This document shows positions 45,835-55,340 of a DNA stretch of 64,000 nucleotides, in pieces. The stretch's first letter is position 1, and each line of letters starts with the position of its first letter. The notes under the pieces are model-generated. The model had not been told where the DNA came from, searched no databases, and saw only the letters and a program-made list of their open reading frames with translations. Position numbers and translations under genes: made by a program. Source of the stretch: Brassica napus (lineage: Eukaryota; Streptophyta; Magnoliopsida; Brassicales; Brassicaceae); the NCBI RefSeq assembly GCF_020379485.1, contig NC_063446.1:13749597-13813596 (forward strand), written 5' to 3'.

Positions 45835-46519
45835 CTAAATTTTAATAATAAACTCTACAACAGCAAATACATTATATCCAAATCCTATATCATACATTAA
45901 ACCATTGACCATTGAATCTAAACCCAAACTTTATATACTATAAACTCCAAAACATTTATACTTTCCATTATATAACTTTAACATTGTAAATTATATATAA
46001 TTTTTCATAGTCCAACTCTTAAATATAACCATATATCTTTTAAACTCTAAACCTAAAACCTTATATATTTCAAATTTCCTAACACATACATACTTTCAAT
46101 TATTTAACTTTGACATTTATAAATGTAATCATATTCTTCAAACTCCAAACTTTAAACTTAACCATATATTAATTAATTAACTCTAAACTCCAAGTTTTTT
46201 TTTTTTGAAACACAAACTCCTAACTTTATATTTTCCAAATTTTATAACCAATTCTTTTAAAAAGATTTAAACTTCAATTTTTATTATAAACTAAATCACC
46301 AACTATTAATTATTATATAATCCTTAACACTTAAATATTTAATCCTTAAACTTTAATCTCTAACACTTCATAACACTCTATATAAAACTAAAACAAATGT
46401 AAATAACAATCTCCGCCCTAGTTTCTTATTGGTTAAAAACAAGAGTGTTCGGATAGCAAATCCAACCATTGGTTACAATTAATCAATGGTCTAGATTGAT
46501 TCTTTTTGTGTTTCTTTGT

Positions 46520-47270
46520 CATTGGCCAGACAGATCTAGCACCACACAATTCAATCCTCTCTTTCAGGTCTCCTTCCCATCTTCTTTCACGTTTCTTCCC
46601 CTCCTCTTGCACACAAATTAACTTGCGGTTAAGGGTGATTATGATGATGAAGGTCGCAGAAGAAGAGAGTCTCCGTGGAGGGTGATGACGATGGTCGCAG
46701 AAGAAGTGACTCGATGTGAAGGGTTACTCGCCGTGAAGGGTGACTCTGGTCTTAAGCTCTTCGTCGTAACCGATTTCATCAACAAATCAACACGAATGAA
46801 GGTACACAAATCCCTTCTCACAAACTCAAATTTCTAATCTGTAATTTCTTTAGGGTTTCTTCTGTTTTTCAAAAGATTTAATTTTTTCTTCTTTACACAG
46901 ACGACCGCTACGAATGGAGAAGGGTGAGAAAATAGACAGCGACGGAGTACACGAGACGGCGACAGAGTGCGGTGGAGGTGGCAGAAGATCTCCTGGTGGT
47001 TTGGTTGGTGGTGGAGTGGCACGACTATCACCGGAGACGCGGATGGGTGGGCTATCACCGGAGGAATGGTGCGGTGCTGTCGTGGTCCGGTGGTGCTGAG
47101 CAAGAAGAAGAAGAGAAAGGTGGAGAAGACAAGAAGCCGGAGACACCATCGGAGGTGGTCAGACGAGGACGTCAGGATTTGCCGGATTTATTGTATTTTA
47201 TATATATTGTTTGTATTTTATTATATATTATTAAATGTCCATTTCGTTTTTTATTTATTTTTTTAAATTT
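46520..47270. other. GC-richer gene-like segment inside the outer CACTA element
   Basis: Between the nested element and the right subterminal repeats is a stretch less AT-rich than its surroundings. It has CT-rich leader-like sequence (46540-46610) and several overlapping short frames (for example 46834-47103 minus, 46967-47266 plus). None has a family signature. It may be captured host exon sequence or a remnant of the transposon's own gene. Confidence 0.35.
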
Positions 47271-47698
47271 TTATTCTAAATAGCCACGACAAAACTGTTA
47301 CAAAATAGTGGTTATACATTTAATCTGTGGCAAAATCGTAGTTAGGATAGTCACGAAAGTATCGTGGTAAAATCGTGGCTGACAGCCACGTTTAGCTATG
47401 GTTTTTTTAGCCACAGTAAATTTTTGATCTAGAAGCGTGGCTTTTTTTTTTCATAGCCACGGTTTTCTCTTTTATAGCCACGACGTTGTAGTGGCTATGC
47501 GGTAGATTTCTACTAGTGATAATTCTCGCTTTTCTTTATGTAATTTCAGGATTTCTTTTCGTTGATCTGTTGACGTGAATACGGTTACTGGTTGTGATAG
47601 AAAACCCTCTATCGACAGGAAATGATCATCGATTATAGTACTATCGATATTCGATGATATACAACCAAAACAATATATGCATCCGGAGGTGACCTTTC

Positions 47699-47956
47699 TT
47701 TTTTTTTTTTTTTTGATAAACCCTATCGGCTGATCCGGTCAGCCCCGGGAAGAACGCAGTTAGTGCTACATAGTGGACTAACACGAAAACGTACCACACT
47801 GCCTGACCCGAATTTGGAATACCTTCCGACTAATGCCAGGGGGTGAACCAATCATCTGTTATGGCCCACCATGTAAACCACTTGAACGGAAGCCAGGACT
47901 GATGTGGGTACACACCAAACCCCAAGAGATTACCGCTAGGCTACCACCACTTGGTT
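47699..47956 (-). mobile_element. tRNA-derived SINE
   Basis: About 258 bp, reading on the minus strand. The minus-strand 5' end contains TAGCCTAGCGGTAA, a good RNA polymerase III A-box, and a B-box-like region about 35 bp further on. It ends in a run of about 15 A (seen as T at 47699-47714). The 12-bp direct repeat AGGTGACCTTTC flanks it at 47687-47698 and 47957-47968, as expected of LINE-mediated insertion. It belongs to the Brassica SINE type with a GGGTTTATC tail before the A-run. Confidence 0.88.
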
Positions 47957-48405
47957 AGGTGACCTTTCCTCGGAAAGGTGTTCTCCCATATTTTTCCTTT
48001 GATTCATATATAGTATATATAATTCAAACTTAAGAGTGCACATAAATAAATAAAACTTTCAGCGATAAAATGAGATATATAAACCTCTGAAAGTCAAACA
48101 AAATCGAAAATATCATCCCATCAGGCACTCTATGAAGCATAAAACTTTCCACCGTTCTCCTCCTCTTCCACATATGTATATACTTACTTTATTGGAACCG
48201 TAGTCTCCTTTACGATTTCCCTGAAAATATACTAAAAAAATCTTGAAAGCAGTAAAAACACCCTCTTAATTATCTATATGTAAAAAAATCCTCCAAACTT
48301 GTGCATGCAAAGCTCCTCATCGAGTGTAATCTCCTTGATTCCTTTCAAAAATGAATCCTTAATGTTCTTGACCGTCCTTTAGGGTTCCTCATCGATACCA
48401 TATGA

Positions 48406-49377
48406 TCAAAAGTCAAGCAAGAAGGGATCAACAAAATCCCACATACTCCCCCAATGACTATACTCGTCTTCTCCACCAAAAGGCCAACCCGTAGCAGATC
48501 CATCACCAACCATATTATAACCCGGATCCATACCCATAGAACTAACCGGATTAACGGCCGTGGATATTGATAGACTCGAACCCACCGAGCCAGTTAGAGA
48601 ATTCATATTCTCCATCAAATAATTGGTATTATTACAAGCACTTCCTCCTTGTTCTTGCCCTAACGCCGCTTCATGACGAAACGACGTCGAATTAGCAACC
48701 GGGGCATCTGTGAGCTCCACGTCACCCATCTTGTTATTGTTATCACACGAGTGAAGATTCTGATACGGTTGGTGATGGAACTGTCCCACTTGCGTCATCT
48801 GATTTGGTTGTTGTTGTTGGTGCGGGAGAAGACCATAACTAGGGCATGACATAGAGGTCCCACCAGAAAGAAAGATATTGTTGGTAAAAGGCACACCGTA
48901 ATGACCAAAGGCGGAGGCGGAGGAGGCGGCGGAGGGACGAGGGAGGAGAGGTCTTAGGGTTTGAGTGGAGGAAGAAGAGGAAGAAGGAGAAGAGGAAGCG
49001 GCGGAGACGGTGGAGGAAGAAGAAGAGACTGATGAAGGAGAGGACGGAGATAAGTTGAGCTGAGCACGTGACCCGTATAGGAAAACGGCGGCTCGGTCGT
49101 AGGCACGTGCGGCGTCTTCGGCGGTGGCGAAGGTACCAAGCCACTTGCGAGTGCGTTTACGTGGCTCACGGATCTCGGCGACCCATTTGCCCCAGCTTCT
49201 TTGTCGGACGCCACGGTAACGAAACTTGGAGTTGTCGGGACCACCTTTGCCTTTACGTTTGCGTTGTTGTCCGGATGAGGTTGAGTCGGTGGAATCGGTT
49301 TGAGGATTGTGGGTTAGGGTTTGTTGGATATTATCGTCAAGATTGTGTTGTTGTTGTTGGGAAGGTAAAGGGTCCAT
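48406..49377 (-). CDS. ABI4: ABI4 AP2/ERF transcription factor
   Basis: Intronless minus-strand gene encoding 323 residues. A Gln/Thr/Ser-rich N-terminus and a basic [12 protein letters not shown] stretch precede one AP2 domain (about residues 52-109: [20 protein letters not shown], then [20 protein letters not shown]). Next come a Ser-rich run with the conserved LRPLLPRP motif, a Gln/His region, and an acidic-hydrophobic C-terminus ([20 protein letters not shown]) that fits the activation domain. ABI4 binds CE1-like CACCG sites and mediates ABA and sugar responses in seeds and seedlings, plus retrograde signals from plastids. Length (Arabidopsis 328) and all key residues are intact. It is the last collinear gene (At2g40220). 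The SINE inserted about 450 bp beyond its stop codon. Confidence 0.96.
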   Translation of the reverse strand: MDPLPSQQQQHNLDDNIQQTLTHNPQTDSTDSTSSGQQRKRKGKGGPDNSKFRYRGVRQRSWGKWVAEIREPRKRTRKWLGTFATAEDAARAYDRAAVFLYGSRAQLNLSPSSPSSVSSSSSTVSAASSSPSSSSSSTQTLRPLLPRPSAASSASAFGHYGVPFTNNIFLSGGTSMSCPSYGLLPHQQQQPNQMTQVGQFHHQPYQNLHSCDNNNKMGDVELTDAPVANSTSFRHEAALGQEQGGSACNNTNYLMENMNSLTGSVGSSLSISTAVNPVSSMGMDPGYNMVGDGSATGWPFGGEDEYSHWGSMWDFVDPFLLDF

Positions 49378-49500
49378 AGATGAAGAAGAAAGGAAAGAGA
49401 AATGGATTAAAGAAATTGAGAGGACGAATCAAGAAGGAAGAGAGACTGGAGAGTGTTTGAATGTCAGGGTTGTGAATGGTGGATTAGGGCGGTGCTTCTC

Positions 49501-49510
49501 TTTTTATATA
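49501..49510 (-). promoter_or_regulatory. TATA box of ABI4
   Basis: TATATAAAAA read on the minus strand lies about 125 bp upstream of the ABI4 ATG, with a purine-rich leader (49380-49440 as seen on the plus strand). Confidence 0.6.
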
Positions 49511-49757
49511 TACTTACATTCTCTTCACTCTCACTTCTTTCTTTTTACTTTTACTTAGCCCATTTGTTTTCCCACCAATGACATTTTTGTTGTTATTATT
49601 ATTACTAAGTTTTGTTTTTGGTTGTTGTTACCTCCATTGGAATCCTTAGAATTATTAAAGTAATTTTTTTTTAAATAATTAAGAACTCTAATCAAATTAG
49701 TATGTTCAATGGTGTTATCCAATTTGGAATCCTTAAGAATAAAAAATTAATAAATTT

Positions 49758-49985
49758 TAAAACATGTGAAATTAAAATATATATTTTTGCATGATTAACT
49801 ATCATTAAGAAAAAAAAATAAAACATGTCAAATTTAAATATTTATTTTTGCATGATTAACTTTCATTAAGAAAAAAAAACATGTAAAAATAAGATATTTA
49901 TTTTTGCATGAGTAACTATCATTAAGAAGAAAAAAAATTAAAACATGTTAAATTTAAATATTTATTTATTACATGATTAAATATA
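49758..49985. repeat. minisatellite, four copies of about 61 bp
   Basis: Units start with AAACATGT at about 49759, 49821, 49878 and 49941 and carry TATTTTTGCATGATTAACT followed by ATCATTAAGAAAAAA. The fourth copy is shortened. The array lies 380-610 bp upstream of the ABI4 start codon, in what may be its distal promoter. Confidence 0.75.
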
Positions 49986-50048
49986 TAAAAATACATTAAT
50001 TATTAATTTAAATATACTTTCATCACCAAATACAATAATTTTTAATTT

Positions 50049-50180
50049 TCTATAGCAATTCTAATCTTTTAATCAATTTTAAAAGTGGTTTCTATAAGTT
50101 ATTTAAAAAAAAAAAAAAAAATTCAAGTTTCTATAGCAATTCTAATCTTTTAATGAGTTTTAAAAGTGGTTTCTATAAGT
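50049..50180. repeat. two-copy direct repeat
   Basis: TTTCTATAGCAATTCTAATC followed by TTTTAAAAGTGGTTTCTATAAGT occurs at about 50049 and again 79 bp later, separated by an A-run of 18. The copies differ by only a few bases. Confidence 0.7.
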
Positions 50181-50617
50181 GATCGGAAGACATTAGCTCC
50201 GATGATGATCGGAAAAGAGCTTGCCACGTCACTAAGGATTTGCTCCTTAAAACCTCTTAATTTAGGACTGTTCCTTACCAAACTGAGCTTCGTTAATATT
50301 ATTTTATTCCAATTAGTCTAAGGACCCTCAAAATATACAGTTGCGGGTGGTCTAAGGTACATAAAAAGCTTATACAAGAAGAAACACAAAAACGAATTGC
50401 ATGCCAAGTACAAGTCAATCGTTCCGTCTTGCAACTAGATTATCATGCAAAGATGATTGAAGCTGAGATGTTGAACGTCAAGTCCACAAAAACGAGGCCA
50501 AACATCTATTGGTGTTATAAACTTCACATAGTTCAATAGTTCTAATCATTGTGTTGATAATCAACCAGGTTCTGAAAATAGTCGGATAAAACATTCCTTT
50601 TTATTAAAATTAACATG

Positions 50618-50618
<1 letters not shown>

Positions 50619-50654
<36 letters not shown>
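50619..50654. repeat. TA dinucleotide microsatellite
   Basis: About 17 TA units, ending at ACTGTATATATACTGG. Likely to vary in length between accessions. Confidence 0.9.
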
Positions 50655-50655
<1 letters not shown>

Positions 50656-51742
50656 TGTATATATACTGGCTTAAAAATTACGCGGGATGAATGTTATATA
50701 TAAAAATAATTTTTATCTATTATTACTTATTTGTATTCATTTACGTATTATGTATATAATTAAATTAGAGTAAACACATAAATCAAAACAATACATCTTG
50801 TTTATTTATGATATTTTTTTAGTAAATAAATCAAAACAATCATTTTATTTATTTAATATGATATATAACTAAATTTTAATGACATGGACATAGATATATA
50901 ATATATTTTAATATAAATATTTACTATTAAGAATTCATACTCATGTGATAAACACAAAATTTCCAATCTGCGATTTTTTAAGGCAAATTTCAAAATTAAA
51001 ATATTAAGGTTTCAATACTTTCCAATACAAATTACGAAATTATCATATTTAAGTATTTTTCTATGTTATATAATTTAATTTTTAACTATATTAATATATA
51101 ATATGAATGTCTAGTAAATGAGACTTCATATTCATACGATTTATGATCATCTCTATCTTGTTATTACCAAAAAAGTTAAACCATTGATCACAAAATTTTA
51201 GTGTGAGACATTTAACGTTTTTAGTAATTTATAGTCGTTTTAAAAATTCAAAATATAACATATAAGAAAAAAATTAATTTTGTTTATTATATGGTTAATG
51301 TGGTTGTTTAATATTTTAATAATATAAAATTAAACAAAAAAGAGGTAAGATACAAAAAATATTATCAAATATTTATTATTCATAATCATTAATTGTCATA
51401 TATACGTTAACCATATTAGGCAATTCTATAGCTTTTATTTAAGGAAAGTGCGAGACTATTATTTTGTACACTATTTATCAATTTAATAGTTAGTTTGATA
51501 AAAGTATAATATAAGTTAAGATGAACCAACTTAATTCTCTAAGAATTCTGAATTTCATTCTCATGGTGACACATGACTACAAAACAATGTTGTAATGTTT
51601 CTCAATTAATATGTAAGAGATTTAAATCTCAGATCTGTCCATGTTGACAATCCATATATTAGTCTCAAACATCCATTTAATTTACTAAGTTTAATATATT
51701 TTCTATAATTGTGATGTTAAATTTAGCTTATAGCATCTCTTC
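50655..51742. other. intergenic, very AT-rich
   Basis: No gene, clear element end or array is seen in this stretch. Confidence 0.5.
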
Positions 51743-52605
51743 GGGGGGGGGGGGGGGGGGGGTATTGGAACATGAATTTATGTGGAATTTGATGATTTTA
51801 ATAGTTGAGGGGATTTTACAAGTTAACTAGATTTAACAAATTTTATCAAATACTTTTACATAGATTTTCATTACTTGTGTATAGAATTCTATTGATTGTT
51901 ATTAACTTTTAAAGTAAGAAACTAGTGGTGGTAGAAAAAAAGGAAAGAAAATCATTTCAACTAAGGCAATTCTTAAACAACTTTAAAAAAAAAAATTGTC
52001 ATAAAAAAATCTCAAGAAATAAAATGACCAAAAAAATTAATTTCTACTTCTTACTTTATAGATATATAAATAATAATAAAAAAATTATATAATTTCGAAA
52101 TATATGTTTTAAATTTGAATTTTTGTAAAAAAATTTGAATTATTATTTTTGAAATGTTTAATTAAAAAATACGAAAGCCTTTTTAAAACTATTTTTACAA
52201 TTTTTATTTTAAATTTTTAATATTTTTTTCTATCTTTTTAAGTTGTGAATTGTATTATGTTAAAATTGTGATTTGTATATTATTTCATTCTTCAATTTGA
52301 GTTTTTGTATGTGAGTGTATTTTATTACATTGATTTCAAAATCTTATGGGTATAGATGATATTCTCAAAGTTAAGTACTATGAGTAAAAGCAAAGAAAAA
52401 TTACATCCCAATAACAATAGATTTTAATAGAATCATAAAATCAATGAAAACTAAATTTTTCCAATAACAAAGGATTTTGAGTGGAACTTAAAAATCATCA
52501 CTCCAATAACAATGGATTCTATTTAGATTTTAAAAATTCACAAACCAATAAAAATGGAATCTCAAAATTTAATAACTCCTCTAGAATTCTTTGTCCAATA
52601 AGCCC
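51743..52605. mobile_element. MITE starting in a 20-base G run
   Basis: The left end is 20 consecutive G followed by TATTGGAACATGAATTT. The right end is AGAATTCTTTGTCCAATAAG then CCCT. Interior words such as CAATAACAATGGATT and ATTTAGATTTTAAAAATTC recur in both orientations. Terminal style matches the MITE at 16682-17526. No clear target duplication is visible. The G-run is probably an expansion of the 5-8 G terminus. Confidence 0.6.
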
Positions 52606-53029
52606 TAAGCTATTTTCATCTTTATTGTAAAGTCGTATTTTTATTTTAAAATAGTTCTTTAGCTTTTAAACTTTTATGGTTATAACCAAAACAACTATTT
52701 TTTAAAAAAAAACATTATTTAAAAATAGAATCACACTTTTGATTTACATAATAATATTTAAGGAACATTTTAGTCTAAACAAAGTTATAATTTTATAAAA
52801 AATTTGTAAAAGTAAATAAAGTCAATTATCATTTCTCATAAATAAAAGTACTTGTTGTAAAATTTAATAGATTTTATAAAAATATATATATTTTTTAGAT
52901 AAAAATAGATAAATACATTAGAGAAAATATATCTCTATTTTAGAGTTATTCTATTTCAAAGGTATAAAAACATAGAATATATTAGAGAAGATTTTAGTTA
53001 TAGTTTGTTAAACAGGTATATAAAGTATA
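52606..53029. other. intergenic, AT-rich
   Basis: No feature recognised between the MITE and the Mutator-type element. Confidence 0.5.
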
Positions 53030-53038
53030 ATAAATTTT

Positions 53039-55331
53039 GGGGGATTTACCAAATATGACTCGAAACTTAATTTTAATTGCAAAAATATTCCCAAACTTGA
53101 ATCAAATGCAAAAGTAACCCAAAAGCCTTGTGAAATTACAGCTAGCCCCTTGGGACCAAACAAAAAAACAGAACTCATTTTTACGAATATAGCCCCGCTA
53201 AGTCTTCTGAGTCTTCTGAGATTCTGTTAAGTCTTCTGGATGACGTCTACGGAAGTCGTCTGGTATAGTTGATCTTAAAAATAATTTATAAATTTTGTAA
53301 AGAATATTTTGATAAGCGAAAAAATCAAAATCATGTAATTATACACAGTTTGAAGTGATATAAATTAAGATATAATAAAATTAAATTGTTTTTAACATAG
53401 ATGAGTGAAAGTAGTGCATCATGATATTCTTTGGTCTAGGGTTTGGCAACATATGTTGTAGTATTGTATGTATTCTTAGGGTTAGATTTTGGAAAGTTTA
53501 AATGTTTTTTTTGAAAAATTAAATTTTTACCTACATGTGATTATTTATGTGTATAGTAAACACTTTTTAAGTTTAATTTGATTTATGAAGTGTTTAGTTA
53601 GTTAATTTAGTTTAGAGATTATGTTTAGGGTCTAGACGACTAACATTTAAGTCGTCTGGCGATTAGAAGACTTCCAGAGAAGTCTTCTAACTCCCGCTAA
53701 AAATATTTTAGTTTTCCGTTAAAAATATTGAAGTCTTCTGGGCGACTTACAAGTAAGTCGTCCAGTAAGTCTTCTGATCGAAAATATTTAACCTTATAGG
53801 AATTTTTGTCTCCATATATAAAGAAAAATTTACACATTCTCTCTCCTCCTCTCAAATGGCTGCAACAAAAATGGTATGTTCCTCATTCTAAAACTCTTCA
53901 ATCTCTCTCTAATCTCTTTGAACTTATAAACACCAAACTTTATTGTTTTTGTCTCATGTCTTTCTCACTAGTTTATCTTGTTTTGCAGGTTTTTCATCAC
54001 AAGGTTCTCATCTTCTCCTCATTTAAAGGTAGATTTATTAATTTTAGATATGTATTTTTGTGTGTTCTATAAAGGTAGATCTATCTATTCTTCCACTCAT
54101 TTTCTCTGTTTTTAAGCCTTTTGAACGATTTTGGAGATGCAGGTTTTTCAGATCTGGATTTGGATATGCAGGTTTTTCAGATCTGGAAGACTTCTGTGCT
54201 AGAAGACTTCCAGATTACTTCTAGGAAGTCTTCCAGAGGACTTCCAGAAAGTCTTCTGACGGAGTCTTCTCCCATGTCTCCCTTTCATAACAGATCTGAG
54301 TGTTTTGGTAAGTTTTTATGTCTGATTTTTCTTCATTTGGTAACCTCATGTTACATAAAGTTCATACATTTTCTTCCATAAAGTCGTCCAAGATAAGCAA
54401 GGTTTGACCATAATCTCGGAATAAAATCATGGACGAATTCAATGTAAGTCGTCGGACGGACGACTTCCGTGTAAGTCATCTAGAAAAAAAAATTTGTTTC
54501 AATTGCAAAACTAATATGAGACGACTTCCGTGTAAGTCGTCTAGGTATAACAAAATATTGATTTTTTTAATTTTCTACTGGTCGTCCACGAAAAGTCAAA
54601 TTTCTGACACAATCCGGTCAAATGCAAAACTAACCCGTTTACCCTAGACGACTTATATGGAAGTCGTCTCGAATTTTTTTTAACAAACAAAGATGAACGA
54701 CTTCCATGTAAGTCGTCTATAAAAACACATTTAAAAGTCAATTGCAAAACTAACCACTGCATTGACCAGAAGACTTCCATGTAAGTCGTCTACAGACAGC
54801 CAAACGACTTACAGGTAAGTCGTCTGGACGAACAGATCTGGGAAAAAAATTGATTTCATAGTTTCAACAAGTGAGATAACTTGTTTAGCACACATAAGTC
54901 TTCTCCAAGCACCCAGAATCTCAAACAAAAGTGACCCACCAAGAATCGTAAGCTTCAATGGCTCTATGAACCATAAAAAAATTTAGAATCAAAATCTTGG
55001 GTTTTTTGGATGAATATGGAGAGAAAGTGAAAGAGATGTTGTTTTTAGTTCATAAGAATTGAGAAAAAAAGAGTGTAAATAGATTTTTAGGTGCATTAAG
55101 AGCTTCAAACTGGTTGTTCACGGTGGTTGGTGTATTGATGACAATAGCAATATTGTGAATACTTGAGGAAAATGAGGGTGATAGAGTAAAATATGCATTT
55201 TTGAAAAAATAAAAAGTGATAACATTTTCGTGAATAATCTTAACTTTGGGGATAAAAGAGGCAAGTCAAAGTTTCAAAAAAACATGAGTTATGTTTGACT
55301 TCAAGTTTTGAGTCATATTTGCAAAAACCCC
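53039..55331. mobile_element. Mutator-type element rich in AAGTCGTCT/AAGTCTTCT motifs
   Basis: 2293 bp. The left end GGGGGATTTACCAAATATGA and the right end TCATATTTGCAAAAACCCC are inverted copies over about 30 bp. The 9-bp direct repeat ATAAATTTT flanks it at 53030-53038 and 55332-55340. The interior holds dozens of AAGTCTTCTGG, AAGTCGTCT and GACGACTTCC-type words in both orientations (53198-53290, 53637-53785, 54176-54262, 54440-54835). No transposase frame is seen, so it is non-autonomous. Confidence 0.82.
53812..54028 (+). pseudogene. gene-start-like segment inside the Mutator-type element
   Basis: A TATATAAAG at about 53814, a CT-rich leader and an ATG at 53856 in good context (CAAATGGCT) are followed by a donor (GTATGTTCC at 53874), an acceptor (TTTTGCAG at 53988), a second possible exon and another donor at 54029. 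The reading would be MAATKM then VFHHKVLIFSSFK. The layout is that of a host gene's first exons, but the product is not recognised and no longer frame follows. It may be a captured gene start or chance. Confidence 0.35.
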
Positions 55332-55340
55332 ATAAATTTT

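Larger units (their letters stand above)
42726..47518. mobile_element. CACTA transposon with AGCCACG subterminal repeats
   Basis: The ends are inverted: CACTAGTAAAAATCTACAGC at the left and GGTAGATTTCTACTAGTG at the right. ATA flanks the element at 42723-42725 and 47519-47521, the 3-bp duplication of CACTA elements. Both ends are packed with GCCACG/CGTGGC words (42751-42980 and 47281-47495), the usual transposase-binding subterminal repeats. Removing the nested element leaves about 2.1 kb with no transposase, so it is non-autonomous. Confidence 0.88.
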
